Below, piece after piece: positions 34,849-47,250 of a stretch of DNA of 64,000 nt. How positions within the stretch are numbered: position 1 is the first letter of the stretch; every line of letters begins with the position of its first letter. The translations under genes and the position numbers were made by a program. The notes beneath the pieces were generated by a model. That model ran no database searches and was not told where the DNA came from. It saw only the letters and a program-made list of their open reading frames with translations. Origin of the DNA: Heliopora coerulea. Taxonomy: Eukaryota > Cnidaria > Anthozoa > Scleralcyonacea > Helioporidae. The stretch is from positions 46,936 to 110,935 of the forward strand of contig JASJOG010000566.1 of NCBI GenBank assembly GCA_030142905.1, given 5' to 3'.

Positions 34849-37276
34849 TCAATTGGTTACTGTTACACCTAGGAGCTGCTGAACTGCAAGTGTTTGTGAC
34901 GCGGAAAGCTGTATTGGGTTTTCTTGGCCAATACCTTTAACAGTATCTGAAAAAAAGAGTTTCATTACCCACAGGCTTATTGTTTGTCAGACTCTGATAC
35001 AGACTAAGCATGGTTGGAAATGTTTCATCATCAATGCACTGTTTTCCAAAGACAGTAATCTTTCATGACAAAATAAAGGACTCTGCAATTTGTTTTGGAC
35101 CAAATTGTGTACCATGGAACATCTGCAAATAATGGTTGCTTGAATCAAACAAAAAACCAGCTGATAACCATAAAGGGCCACAGTGTTGGACTGACTGAGC
35201 CAAATGTACTAACTGGTGGACATTAAATGAGCAGCTTTTCAAACCATAAAGATCTTCTGTTTGAATTACAAATCTTGTCAAACAGACTTCTGCTACATTA
35301 ATGGTGCTCTGCTTGATTGAGTCACCAAGAAGGCAGTAGACTCCATGGACAAATAAAAAGAAATGTTGAAGAAACTTTCTTGGTAGTATTCCATGCAAAA
35401 CAACAAGACAATAAAATATAAAAGTTCTCCACTCTGATGCTTTCCAATATTTACGGTCAGTTATGGAGCGAGGTGCACGACTAATTTCACTGGGGACTTC
35501 AATGGCTTCTAGCCTAAGGTTTATTTCATGCTCCTTATTACCAATATAATGTGGCATGTCTTTTTTGCTGCTATCTAACCATGAATCAGCAAATTGACGG
35601 GCAACTCCAAGGCAGACACAATGTATAAAGTCAACAGACACACCTCGTACTTGATCAAAGGTTGGAAAAACACCAATCACCGATGGTCCTTTCACCCTTT
35701 TTACTGCTTCTTTCTTCGTCATGGCTTCAAGACTATATCACAGTTGCCTTTCAGTAGTACGCAATTTTGGAGGACCCCTAAAAGAAACTCAATGTATTTT
35801 ACTCCAAACCAAACAGGGCAAACTTTCACAATGTTGCTTGTAATTCTACCAGTTAGAGCTTGTAAGCATAAAACTGTAAAAAATTTAGCTTAATAATAGC
35901 TATTTCATTTAAGCCAAACTTAATGTATATATGATTTTTCAATCAATAGTTCAACAGTACAATACTAAAATAAAAATAATGATTGGTACCTGTAAGGGTA
36001 ATATTGAGTTGGGTGACCACCACTGGCAACAGTTTCACCAGGAAATTCACACCAATCACAGTCATGTTGTCCATTGAATTGTTTACAATTTCTAACAATT
36101 GCTCGAGCTGGTAAATCAGCAGAAAGGACAACAGCAAAAACCTTCCTGGTCTGGGCCTCACTGTGTATTGTTAACCCTTCTTGTTCCAGCTTCTTGCACT
36201 CCTCAACAAAAGGCTTTAAAAATGTGTTCATTCCAGGCTTACTTTTGCCAAACCAGATTGCATTAAGTAAAATATGCTTTCCTCTTAAGTGGGGAGGTAG
36301 TTCACTAATCATACTTTGAATAGGCCAAATTGAATAGTGTGATGATTCAAAGATAGGAATTCCATCAGTGCTCCAAGTCAATGATAAGTCATTGCATGAA
36401 AACTTGTGTTTTTCTACCAACTCCTGACAGAGTCTAGCTGATGTTGTGTCTGAAACAACAGAGTTTCTACTTGCAACAAGACTCGCAATTTCTTTCGGAA
36501 ATGTCTTCACCAAGGTAAAAGGAACATGATGCACAATAATAGTGAAACTAAAAGTTAAAAAAAAGAGCTCATTTTTAGAAACCTTTGACAGTTCAATAAA
36601 TTACAGTATTAAATTTAAATTTAAAAGAACTAATTATTACACCAATTTAGTATTTTATTCTTACCTGAACTGTTCCCACATGTAAATTAAATTCTTTAAA
36701 GAATTTGTATTTGGTATTAGGTACAGAATTGGGAAGTATGACGTTTAAAAGACTCAACAAATCATCTAGGGCCTCATTGGTAAGATGATGTCGAATGTAA
36801 AAAGATAAAACTAGTAGGAGGCACTGAGCTGTGGTGACATTAGAACCAGGATAAATTGGATTTCTTTTTGCAAGAAGTCTTCCATGTTTCTTCTTCCATC
36901 CTTAAATCAAGATTTAAGAAAAACCTTAGAATGAATAACACGAAACTGAGCTCTTTCAGTCCAATTTAGGGTGACGTTTGCTTACTTGACTCAATTGATC
37001 ATCTACCTCAATGGGAACTTCATGATCACTAACATTCTCTTCAAGCTGAATAGAAAACATTTTTAATGTCAATTTAGTTGATCATCTATTATGTAGGATG
37101 ATTCTTTACCAATACCAGTTTATTTATATCAATAGAAGTTTATTTATCAATACCAGAAAACGTACCTCAAACTCTGAGCTGGCTGAATCAGATGGATTTG
37201 CAGTATAATCTATGTTGTTCTCTTCGGCTTTTTTCTTTTGCTTTTTTCGAGCTTTTCTTATTACAGTTTGTCTCAT
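34849..37276 (-). pseudogene. Tnp2-like transposase (CACTA/EnSpm)
   Basis: A first exon opens MRQTVIRKARKKQKKKAEEN (37276-37166). Next is a 20-residue exon, LEENVSDHEVPIEVDDQLSQ (37045-36986). An exon near 36,900-36,665 has SNVTTAQCLLLVLSFYIRHH and LTNEALDDLLSLL. A large exon (about 36,558-35,990) has LSLTWSTDGIPIFESSHYSI-WPI, LLNAIWFGKSKPGMNTFLKP and CDWCEFPGE. Then come exon(s) about 35,777-35,063 with VDFIHCVCLGVARQFAD and HQLVHLAQSVQHCGPLW, and a last exon (34,948-34,849). The DGIPIF...SIWP and LWFGK-like blocks are typical of Tnp2. A TGA at 35740-35738 and a frameshift after 35,063 break it. It would act with the BEN protein to excise the element. Confidence 0.75.
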
Positions 37277-37288
37277 CAACAGTTAACA
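37277..37288. promoter_or_regulatory. Bidirectional start region of the two transposon genes
   Basis: The proposed start codons of the minus transposase (37276) and the plus BEN gene (37289) are 12 bp apart. Their promoters and 5' leaders must overlap, or one true start lies elsewhere. No TATA box was identified. Confidence 0.35.
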
Positions 37289-40033
37289 ATGAAGTTTGCA
37301 CTGTTTGAATTTTGTGAGGACAACAGCTGTGCCATTGGAGAAAGCGAATGGATTGCTGGTGAAGATGCGTCAATTCTCGGCAATGAAGATTGGGAAGATG
37401 ATAAAGAAATTTTAGTGAAGTGGCCACTGGAAAGGGAATACTTAAAGTGGTCGAACACAAACGGTAAATTTGAAGTCGATCAAACTAAGGCAAGAACTTA
37501 TGCAGCCCGTGTTTTAAAATTTAATGGTAAGTTCAAAGTTTTGGTTTGTGTGAAAGAGTAGAAGATGATAAAATTTCTCGGTATGTGACATTTTGCGTTG
37601 TTTAAATCGTTGATGAACTCTTACTTGATATTTTGGTTTTAGAGCAGGTAATTGGAACCACACTGGTGTTACAGTTGTGTAGTTGTGATTGTCTAACGAT
37701 TGGGAGTGAAACTGTTGATGGAACGCGCTTTTAGCCGCGGGCTATAGTGAGCGTGACATGGCTACACTAGTGGTATGCCATGTAGAGTTGAGTGAATGAA
37801 TAAGAGTCTTTAGTTTCAGAGTAAATTGTGGAGTATACATTTGTGTTGTGAAGGTGTATTAGTAATTAGCACGAGTGCGATACGGGAATTCAAAACTGAC
37901 CACCCGGCCTTAGGGTTTTACCGACAGTTAGACGGCTACGCAGTTGGCTATGCAGTGTAGAGTTTGATAAATAACCACGGCAAGCAGACAACTTAAGAAA
38001 ATACAAAATAAAACAAATTCCGAATGTCTATTGGAATTTAATAACAATATAATTCGGAATTTGTTTTATTTTGAGTTTGATAAAGAAGTATGTATGAATA
38101 CAGAGAGAAAGAGTAAAAGATGCATAACATTGTCTTGTGTGCATAAATATCGTGGGACACAAAAGAATTATGCACGAGACAATGTTACGCATCTTTTACT
38201 CTCTTCTCTTTTTTTATATACTATATACATACTCAATTTTTTACTCGGCACCACATGTCCAACTGCGTAGCCATCTAACACCTCGCATCAATCCGTAACA
38301 TACGGTGGGTTTAGACTTCCCTTTCCTACTAGCTGGTAATTCTATCATTTTTACCACACTTATATGGGCCCTACATCAACTCTGAGACCAAGACTAATAC
38401 ATATTCTATCGATTCTCATGACATACCCTTATGTGTAGCCATCCCAAGCGTGTCATAGCCCGAGGCTGTGGGCGCATTATATCATCACAATGCTAACTCT
38501 CACTCATTAAATTACCACATTTACATAACTACAACACCAGTGTGGTTCCAATTACCTACTCCAAAACCATAAAAAAATACACACTAGATAAGTTTGATGC
38601 TATTCGTCGTTATATGAATCACTACATCAAAACTGGTAGCATAGAAACACCTTTAACAGGAAAAGGAAAACGAATTCGAAAGGAAAACTCACGTTATGCG
38701 GACAAAGACTTAGAAGACGAAGATTTACCAAGGGTGAGTTTTCACGAAATTATTTTTCCCAATAGGAAAACTGTTGAACTGCTGACTTTTGTACCTTGGA
38801 TATTTTCCTAATACCTTAGCCCCATTTACATCCTTGTAGATAGCTAAGAGAAGCAAAGTGAAGAAAAATGCTTTTCATTCACTAATGTCAGAAGCACATA
38901 TTAAACATTTAAAGGAAAAAGTGGCGGAGAAGACAGCACTGCAGGTTAGATATTATCTTTTTTTTAAAGCTTTAATGCCACTCTACATCTCAGAAAAGAA
39001 AGTGCTTTCATTTCAATGCTTGATTTGTGGTACAGGTATATTCTGAAAGTTCTAGCGACGAGGATGATGAAAAAAATTTGAAATTGGAAATTAAAAAGTC
39101 GAGGGAAGATCTAAAGGCCAAAAATGAGGAAATAAACACCTTGAGAACTATTGTCTTCAACATGACAGGTAAGTCATGTTGACAAATACATTTATTTAAA
39201 ATAATAATACTAATATTGATCTACTTATAGTTCAAGTCCAACTCATTCTCTATTCTATTATTCAGAGATGCAAAACATGCAAGATGTTGTCCATGAACTT
39301 AAAGAGTCAGTAGAATGCCTAAAACAATTCAATAAGAAATCCACAAATGAAAAGAAGCCTCCAGTAGAATACCAGAAAACTCAGTCTCCACAACCAAGTC
39401 CCTCACAGAAGCAATTAAAAAGAAATATTAGTGAGGAAAGGGCTTATTCTCCAGCTGCAAGCACATCAAGTGTTGGTGCAGAGTCCACCTGGTCGTTGTC
39501 ATCCAATTCTGACAGTGAAACAGAGAATGTAAGTGTTGTATAAGAAGTACTAACCGTTGTGGTTTCCCTTTCATTACTTATTTTGAAATCAAAGCATAAC
39601 AACAATGTTAAACTCTTGCTGTTTCAGATAATCCTTTGTCCAGCTGTGAAAGTGACCAAGGGGCAAAAGAAAATTCTAGTCACCAAAGCAATTGCCAACA
39701 GAAGTTATTTATTCTTTGATGCTAATGCTGTGGCCAAGGGAGGTGTTGTGCACTCACTCTGTCACTGGGCGGCAATCAAATGCACACAAAGGTTTAGAGG
39801 CAAAGCCACAATTGGATAAAGAAAAAGTTGAAAGCATATGCTGTAAGTAAATAAGAACTGTATTTTCAAAATGTTTTGTGGTACTTTATACTATAGTTGA
39901 CTCAACATAAACTGAAACAATATTTTTTATAGCTTATGCATCAATGAAGTTTAGCTGCACCCAGAGAGAAATTCATCAGTATATGACTTCAAAAATCAAT
40001 AATGTTGTGAAGTGCTGTAAAGTTCAGAAATAA
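37289..40033 (+). pseudogene. BEN-domain gene of the CACTA-like element
   Basis: Exon 1 (37289-37526) starts MKFALFEFCEDNSCAIGESE and ends in a GTAAGT donor. Later exons are 38.54-38.73 kb (KYTLDKFDAIRRYMNHYIKT), about 38.84-38.94 kb and 39.03-39.17 kb (coiled coil, KNLKLEIKKSREDLKAKNEE). Then 39.26-39.53 kb holds a coil and a Ser/Pro-rich linker. The exon at 39.63-39.84 kb has the BEN start (ILVTKAIANRSYLFFDANAV then HSLCHWAAIKCTQ), and the last exon (about 39.93-40.03 kb) ends in KFSCTQREIHQYMTSKIN. A frameshift after KATIG separates BEN halves (LDKEKVESI is in another frame). A MITE lies at the start of exon 2. BEN domains bind DNA, so the protein may recognise the subterminal repeats (inference). 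Confidence 0.65.
37646..38557. repeat. Foldback MITE inside the BEN gene
   Basis: The first 20 bases AGGTAATTGGAACCACACTG continue to 37670 and are matched exactly by 38533-38557. Similarity of the arms continues imperfectly for over 100 bp. Inner hairpins include ATAAAACAAATTCCGAAT / ATTCGGAATTTGTTTTAT and AGAGTAAAAGATGC / GCATCTTTTACTCTC. No ORF of note. Confidence 0.85.
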
Positions 40034-40244
40034 ATATGTATATATATAATTTTATGATACAGCTGTGTAAATATCTGGCATTGAAAATATATCTTCTTGA
40101 TACAATTGTGGTAGTCATCTGTGGTGTTGTCTTTTAATTTATAAATGCTGCTTTGGTTAATTTGCCTTTTAACAAGCATTTCTATACCTTTACAATAGAA
40201 ATGCTGAATTTGTATGGGCATGTTGATGAGCTTTTGTTGGTATT

Positions 40245-40479
40245 TCTTGTAGAAATTCCTTTTAGAATCCTACTTTAATAATTATCCTATCGTATAGGAA
40301 TCATAAACCTACAGGAATTCCTATAGGAGCAATTCCTAGAGGAGCAATTCCTATTAGAGCAACTCCTATAGGAAAAATTTCTATAAGCCTATAGGAATAA
40401 CATTCCTATAGGATATTAGTCCAAAATTCTTATAGGAATGACCAAAGAGATTCTTATTAGAATTCCATGTTTTACAGTG
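40245..40479. repeat. Palindromic subterminal repeats, right end
   Basis: Repeated CCTATAGGAATTCC and CCTATAGGAGCAATTCCTA-like units, the same family as at 33.96-34.33 kb, followed by the CACTGTAAAACATGG candidate terminus. Confidence 0.75.
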
Positions 40480-42125
40480 TAAAATTTTTCATGCAACTTG
40501 TCTTGCAATGGTAGTCATGATCAGTTAATGAAAATAAATATTGGGTTGAATCTTAGTCCTTACTGGATATGTTCCCATGATAACTTAAGTTGTGCTGAAT
40601 ATTTCCCAGCTTAACACCTCTTTATGCTACAACTGCAACATGATGGATTCAGCTGTAGTGACACCAGTTGTCAAATGATAGCCTTTTTACTGAACAGGGA
40701 AAATAACTATGGGCAGTGTGTCCATAATTAACAGCGCTTTCACTATATGATAAAAAAATCAGCAAATAAGTTTACTTAATAACTTTTATTGTTTCCTAAC
40801 AATTACCAGTGAGATGTACATGTCACCTGACATAGTACATAATTCATATGGCCTGCTTTAAGGCTAATTTCCAATTTTTCTAGCCATGTTTATATGAAAG
40901 GTGCTAAGATTGTCCAGACTCATTAGTATACATAAATATGTACCGCACATCTGTACATAAATGTGTTCTAATTGGCATATTGAAAATCTTGTTATTAAAT
41001 GGTAATATAAAGAGGGAAAAAACATGTTTTTCTGTAGTCAGAAGTACTTATGTCTTCATAATATCATGATTCTGTCATCTAAATAATAAACTAATGTAAG
41101 GTAACATTTTCTATTTTCCAGCTAACACCAGGTGATTTTATTCAAACCACCCAAATGGACAAAAATTTATGAAAAGCTTTTATGATGCCCGAGAAGGGAT
41201 TTTGTAATTTGTTTTGGCTACTGTAGTTTAAGACAGTCACATTCAGTAGAGTATAGAATATGTTAGTCTATCATTTTGATAGTAATAGGTAAAGAACTTG
41301 TAATACGTTTTTCTTTTCAGACTTACTGTGCAATATCTTGAGTTTCTTAGCATCAATTTGTTGCAATGAGATAAAAGGTAAGACATAATTGCAGCATATG
41401 ATAAAGTCATTGTTTATGATGTGCTAATGAGATAAAAAGTTAATTCTGCACAAATGATTTAATTTTTTTTGACCAGTTGTTTTTTTGTTTTGATGACATG
41501 GGAATAGGGTGGTGAAGTTTGTAAACTGATTTTGTTTGAGCTGAACCTTTACATGATTTGCCAGCAATTGTTTAGTGCATGATGTAAATGTAGGGGTGAT
41601 GATTTTGCACGTGAGTTTCTTAGCAGTCTTATAAGCCACTTTTATCCTCATTACTCCTTTCTTCCCTTGTCTCACTTCTCCTTGGCCTCATAGAAGAGGG
41701 TCTCTTTAATATGTACCTGAACAAAATGCCTATGGCTGAATTTCATGCTGTGACCATTTTAAGTGGAGATTGTGCCTCCACCTGTAATATCTTTTACTGT
41801 CCAATCTCTTACTGTTTTACTAAGCAATAGAATAATCTTTCTGACAGTTTACAAATATGCAAAGTTAATATTCTCTTTGCTGGCTATCCATTTTACTGAT
41901 CAATTTGTGGGAAAGAGGATATGCTATCTTTTTGGGGTGCATTGCATAAATAAAATTTAATTTGAATCCAACAAACCAACTGTGCAAAGCTCCCTGAGGG
42001 TAATATTCACTTGGTCATGTTGTATTTTAAAATGTTTTTTTCAATGTTCCCTTGCCAAACCATTTAGGCAGCTCAGTTTAAACTGCTTGTGGTAGTTATT
42101 AACTTATTTTAACTTTTTACATAAA
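40480..42125. other. Intron of the ankyrin gene, no feature
   Basis: No coding or repeat signal that I can support beyond short unsupported ORFs. Confidence 0.4.
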
Positions 42126-42327
42126 GGATAGCCTTGAACATAGCAGTAAAACATAGTCATAGAGATCTTGTTAAATATTTGATAGAACAGAAGGTAAAAA
42201 ATAAATAGCCTAATTTATTTTTTATTTTCTATTTTTTTTTTTAATTTTCTAACAGACTACTGACGTAAGAGTTAGGGACAGTAAACTTCAAACACCAATG
42301 CATGATGCTGTGCTTTCCAAACAACAG
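42126..42327 (+). CDS. Ankyrin-repeat exons (two)
   Basis: The exon ending at 42193 codes IALNIAVKHSHRDLVKYLIE then QK before GTAAAA. The exon 42256-42327 codes TTDVRVRDSKLQTPMHDAVL then SKQQ before GTAACT, with an AACAG acceptor. Both are in phase 0 and together make a canonical ankyrin repeat and the start of the next. They are probably the continuation of the exon at 33.34 kb. Further downstream exons were not secured. Confidence 0.6.
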
Positions 42328-42796
42328 GTAACTGCTCAAGCCATATGGCATGTACCTTAGTCAATATCAAGTGAGCTCACTTATGATGTGACTTATTTTT
42401 ATTTAATTCATTCACTCATTTATTCATCTTTTTAATTATTTGTTTACTTATTTATTTATTTATTTGACTTTATTCATATGAATTTTGTCTATTGGTTAGG
42501 AAACAAGAAAAATGCAAAAAAAGATTGCAGACTAAATTTCTCTTGTTGCACTGTCCTTTACAAGCTTTATTGGTTTAGAAATAGTATAATCTGCTGCATT
42601 GTATTTTATCCAATCAAATTAAAGCAATTTGCTGGCTTCTTGCATATTGTGTTGTTGCTACTGGAAAATAATGATTGGTTAAATTTGAACATACGTAAAT
42701 TACACATTATTGAATAAAATAAATCTTCCATTACTGGGTAGAAACAGTTCTATGAAGTAGTCAAATAATAAATATTTTATTTGGTAATTTAAGTGG

Positions 42797-42802
<6 letters not shown>

Positions 42803-42831
<29 letters not shown>

Positions 42832-42918
42832 CAATACCAAAAGACATACATTTTACATTTCAGAGCACAGCCCCTTTGTCAAAACAAAGGGGCTGTGCTC
42901 CGAAATGTAAAATGTATT
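42803..42918. repeat. (TA)n and 33-bp inverted repeat
   Basis: A TA tract precedes the arms starting ATACATTTTACATTTCAGAG (42847-42879) and its complement ending at 42918, with one mismatch and a 6-base loop. It lies beside the PLE relic at 43.1-43.4 kb and probably belongs to its end. Confidence 0.8.
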
Positions 42919-43119
42919 TTCTTTTTTTTTTAAATAAAGATTTTTTTAAAGAAGCTTTATATAAATTAATCAAGAAGACCAAAAATTTATTGTTTCGACT
43001 CATACATTTGTTCACCATAAAACTTCTACATATTACACCTTCCTCTTATATCTACCAGAGCAGATAATTAACTTAATAAATTCCAAAGTCCCATAAGTAG
43101 AATATTTAAAATTAAAATA

Positions 43120-43380
43120 ATGCCACGTTAAGTCCCTTAGGAGCCATAGTTCCTGATGCACAAATCCAAAAATCCTCACGTTTAGTTGGGTCAGATGGGT
43201 TGGTCTTTTCTGTCAATGTAATTTCAACATCTTTTTCTAAACCCTGATGGTTTCCTCCCATAAAGTGCTCGTGCAAATGCTTCTGTGGCACCTCACCTCC
43301 CCCACAAGTCCTATGGTAACAAGCTTTATAATTGTACCACCCATAATGAAACTATTTAGTAGTCTGACCCACATATTGTA
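43120..43380 (-). pseudogene. Penelope-like GIY-YIG endonuclease relic
   Basis: On the minus strand: QYVGQTTK, a stop, FHYGWYNYKACYHRTCGGGE, VPQKHLHEHFMGGNHQG and then TEKTNPSDPTKREDFW with MAPKGLNV. The Y-V-G-Q-T core, CGGG...HLHEHF and the R-E-x-FW glutamate segment match GIY-YIG domains of a second PLE type. One in-frame stop and no RT upstream mean it is a 5'-truncated relic. Confidence 0.75.
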
Positions 43381-44780
43381 TATACCTTGTATATACACGC
43401 ACATATTGTATGTATATCTGACCCACAGATATTATATATAAAATATATAATATATATAATAAAATATACATACAATATATATAACAATATATTATATGTA
43501 TAATACATAATATACATATAGCTCATTTGTCACATTTCCTCATCCTTTCAGGGCTTGCAAAAATTATTTGAAACTCATGAAATACCTGCCCTTTATTACC
43601 TGGCAGACTACACAATTTAAGTTTAGTTTATCATGAGAATTGTATTCACTACAATTTTAATTCTTGTCTTCAGTCGGCTGACTGCAAAAAGAAGAACTTT
43701 AAGAAGGACGGTTGATTTGAGTATCTGTCAGACTGGGATGCTAGTGGTTAAACAGTGGTACAGTATTAGTGGCCAGCATAAAACATGAAACAAAGCAAAT
43801 CAAATCCTTTATCTTATTCAATGGCTTTGTTTTGTGTTGTACAGTATGCTGGACACTAATATTTGTCTTAAGATATTATAGTTATATTTAGCTTTAAGTT
43901 GTTCTGTTGATTCCTAAAATGCCACTAAATACTGGCCACTGTAAATATCTTTCAACACAATTTGTAGTCCTTAATGAACAGACTTAAATTTTTTCTATTG
44001 TTGATTACATTTTGATAAACAAATGGCAACATAATGTCAAATGTTTGAAAGGACCTTTTCACTCTTACAGTGAACTTTCAAACAAAATGTCAGTACGTAT
44101 CTCATGTTCTTGTTTTTTGGCAGAGTACTATTGCATCCCAAACAGCCTAAACCACATTCCATTTTTCACATTACTTTTGGCTTCATGATATACCTCTTAG
44201 AATAAAAATCTTTCTAGTCATAGTGGGCCTCTGATAATGACTTTCTCACCAGATGAAGCCATCTGATGTGTTAACACCTGTAACTGCACAGATCAAACTA
44301 AAGTGGAACCTATTTGTTTTATACATGTATAATGAACAATTCAATGGGAAAAAGATATTTGAAAAGGCTCGTTGACAGCTACATATGAGAGGTTGAAAAC
44401 ATTCATCTTACATGTTGATCTTTGATCTGTGAAAAACAGAGGAGCATAATTGATTTATGCTTTTGCATGGAAAGCACTTTTGAAAGCTCTGGCTACAATT
44501 TGTTTAAAGTTTATCTCATCATCTTTGTATCTGAGGGTGTCCTTTAATAGATCATGGATACTGGGATAGTGGCGAGTGAAAATGGACCCAGACTTCAATT
44601 TGTTGTCCTAATATCTCTGTATAAAATATGAAGTGGACATGTCTTTTCATTCTGTATCTGTCAAAAGTATGATTCTGAAATAGAATTGAAACACCGCACA
44701 TCCTCTCGTGGATAGTGTTAAGTTGTCAAGAGAATATCTCGTGCACCAAAATTAGATAAAACTCACCTCCAATCTTTGTA
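43381..44780. other. Intergenic; AT microsatellite then unique sequence
   Basis: TATATA/ACATATAT tracts occupy about 43,380-43,520. The remainder has no recognised gene. Confidence 0.45.
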
Positions 44781-44784
44781 GACA

Positions 44785-44860
44785 CAATGGTTCAACAGGT
44801 TGAGCAGCGGACTGGTATCGCGAAGGTGAGAGTTCAAATCTTGCTCGAGTCAACTTTTTT
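44785..44860 (+). repeat. tRNA-like SINE head
   Basis: Pol III-like boxes: an A-box in CAGGTTGAGCAGCGGACTGG and a B-box-like AGAGTTCAAATCTTGCTCG, followed by a T run and unrelated sequence. The acceptor stem is not paired, so it is not a tRNA gene. Confidence 0.4.
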
Positions 44861-46850
44861 TAATTGATTTTGGCACTGTCAGGTTACCACAAAAAGTTTC
44901 TCTTCATATATATCTCTGAGGATGATTCTCAAATTGCACCTATTACAGTATACAGTGTTTGTATATACCAAAGTTACATGTATCCGCTGTCATATAATTT
45001 GTTTCTTAAAAATTCACTGAAGCTCTGAAATATTGCAGTACATTCCATTTCTTATTTCTAGGTTATTTGCCTCCTCCACCAGTTGCACCAAGAGCAAATG
45101 AACAGCAAAGACCAGATGAGCATTTTATTAGGTAGCAATGGAATGATTGTGCATGTTTTATAATCTGTGCTCTAGTAGCCAAGTTTTTGTATTAAGAGAT
45201 ATTATCCAGTTTATGGTCCAGTCTGGATGAACATTTGTTGCTCTGAAAAACAGTATTTGCAGTACGTGTTTTGCAAATGTGTAACTGTGCAGGTGGACAA
45301 TGAGCTAAGAAAATATTTAGTTAATTCCAAAGGAGGTTAAATTAATAGCATGTTGATTTTAAGGTAGATGTAGCAGTACCAAGTTCGTGGACCTAGAGTG
45401 AACATTATAAACAGTGGTCTAGCGCTGAGATAGAAAATGACCTTTCACTACTTGGAACAGTCTGCTGTAGGCTGTCTAATCTGACAGACAGGGATTAGTT
45501 TGGATATGATGATTTGGGCTTTTTTAGGCTTTACAATTACCAATAATTCAGGATTTAAGGTGGTCTTATACTCAAAATATTGATTTTTTGAAATATTATT
45601 TTGGTTATATTTTGTCTAAACTTTTTTTAGAATGCAATCTTGGTGACCTTTACGTGACCTTGACTGACTTTGAGGTCGTTTTGAGGCGCACTTTAGGGGA
45701 ACAACCTTGAGGCTCTTCTCCCCAGTAGCCCTAAATGACCTAGAAAATTTTTACGTTGATCTTGACCTTTGGACAAAATTATGAAAACTTTATGAAAATA
45801 TTGAGCACATGAAGAGCACCTTTTGGTCCTTGTTGAAAGTCTTGGAAGAATACAAACTCTATCATGGGTATTCAATGCTAAACTTTGATTTTTGCTTTTC
45901 TTGAGATGTTAAAGTTGTTGAAAAGCATCGTTTTAAAACGTAAAATTAAATAAGCCCTTTTACCGATCCCTACGAAATTTTCAGCACAGATACTCAACAT
46001 AACAATCTAGGAACTGAATCTATAAAATTTAATCTAATGTTGTAACACTTTCTAAAATTCTACATTGTCTAGTTACTTTGTCTTAAGTATTGAATGTTCT
46101 CTATTAGAATCTGTAAAAAAATCTGAAAAAGCTCGAGAAATACGGCGTTTTTTAATTTTGGTAGCTAGAGTAGCCTTTTGCTAATGCACAAAAACCTATA
46201 AAAAACTTATCAGACCATTGGATAGTTCTACATCATGTTTGAAAGTAGGTACAATATTTAACTGTTTACGGCCCATTATCTTGGTTTCCATGACAACCGA
46301 CAACCATAAAAGATGACTTTAATAGTTAAAATTCGATTTGCTATTATAATAACAAAACATTAGCCTTAATATTTAAACATTAAAAAATTTATTTTTTTGT
46401 ACAAGACCACCTTAAGTAATTTTGTTAAAATAATCTTAGATAACTCATTAGCTCCTGATCGGTGTACTGTAAATCGGGTAGAACATTGTCCTGATTTACA
46501 TAATCTTCTGCCTTGATTTTCCCGGCTAAAATTCCCAAAAACTTCAAAATTGCTGGTACACATTGAGTTTAAAGTGCACTTTTGTTCACAATATACGTGT
46601 GCAAAGGATGTGAGATTAAAAACAACTTGCCTTGTCAATCCACTTACAGTTCTCAGCTGCTCATGTTGGATCACTTACTTTTTTGACATTTTAAGGTGGT
46701 TTGATCAAAAATAATGCTTATCCTTAATTCCAACAGTCTATGAAAATAAAAAAACAAACTAATTAGCAGTATTAGTAAGAATTCTACATGCTTACTCTGA
46801 CTTCACCAATCCTAGATTAAATCAGTTACCTATATGAAATCTTCATATCA
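44861..46850. other. Intergenic, no gene recognised
   Basis: A Pro-rich frame at about 45,063-45,132 (LPPPPVAPRANEQQRPDEHF) with an upstream TTTCTAG could be a stray exon but is too weak to call. Otherwise nothing. Confidence 0.4.
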
Positions 46851-47250
46851 AAATTTCATATGTGATTTATTTTAAATACATAGCAATTTCATGTCTGAAA
46901 TTTTCCCTTTCATTTATGGAATATTTATTTCATATATCAAAGTGCCTATTCATATGTGAAAAGTATATCACAAATAAATCCACATATGATTCCATCATTT
47001 TATCTATGAAAATTCCATATATGGAATATAAATCATGTATGAAATCTTCAATTCTTTTATGAAATTTCAATTTCATTTATTAAACGAAAATTTCATATGT
47101 GATTTTTTTATATATGGCAATTTCATCTATGAAATTGCCCCTTTCATATATGAAATTGCAATTTCATATGTGAAATTTAAAGTTCATGTATGAAATTTTT
47201 CATTTCATATATAAAATTACCGTTTCATATATTAAATCTTATGTGAAATT
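46851..47250. repeat. Palindromic TTTCATATATGAAA satellite-like array
   Basis: Some 20 irregular copies of the self-complementary unit TTTCATATGTGAAATT occur at about 15-25 bp spacing. The layout recalls the subterminal arrays of the CACTA-like element, but no transposon gene adjoins it. Confidence 0.7.

Larger units (their letters stand above)
33963..40479. mobile_element. CACTA/EnSpm-like DNA transposon with Tnp2-type and BEN genes
   Basis: Bounded by matching palindromic subterminal arrays and holding two divergently oriented genes. A candidate right terminus reads CACTGTAAAACATGG on the minus strand, ending at 40479. A matching left terminus was not found, so the left limit is approximate. 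It sits in an intron of the ankyrin gene. A MITE interrupts the BEN gene and the transposase has a stop, so this copy is probably inactive. Confidence 0.65.

Noticed and set aside
45061..45134. Pro-rich exon (LPPPPVAPRANEQ)
   Set aside because: The acceptor phase does not fit well and no adjoining exon was found.
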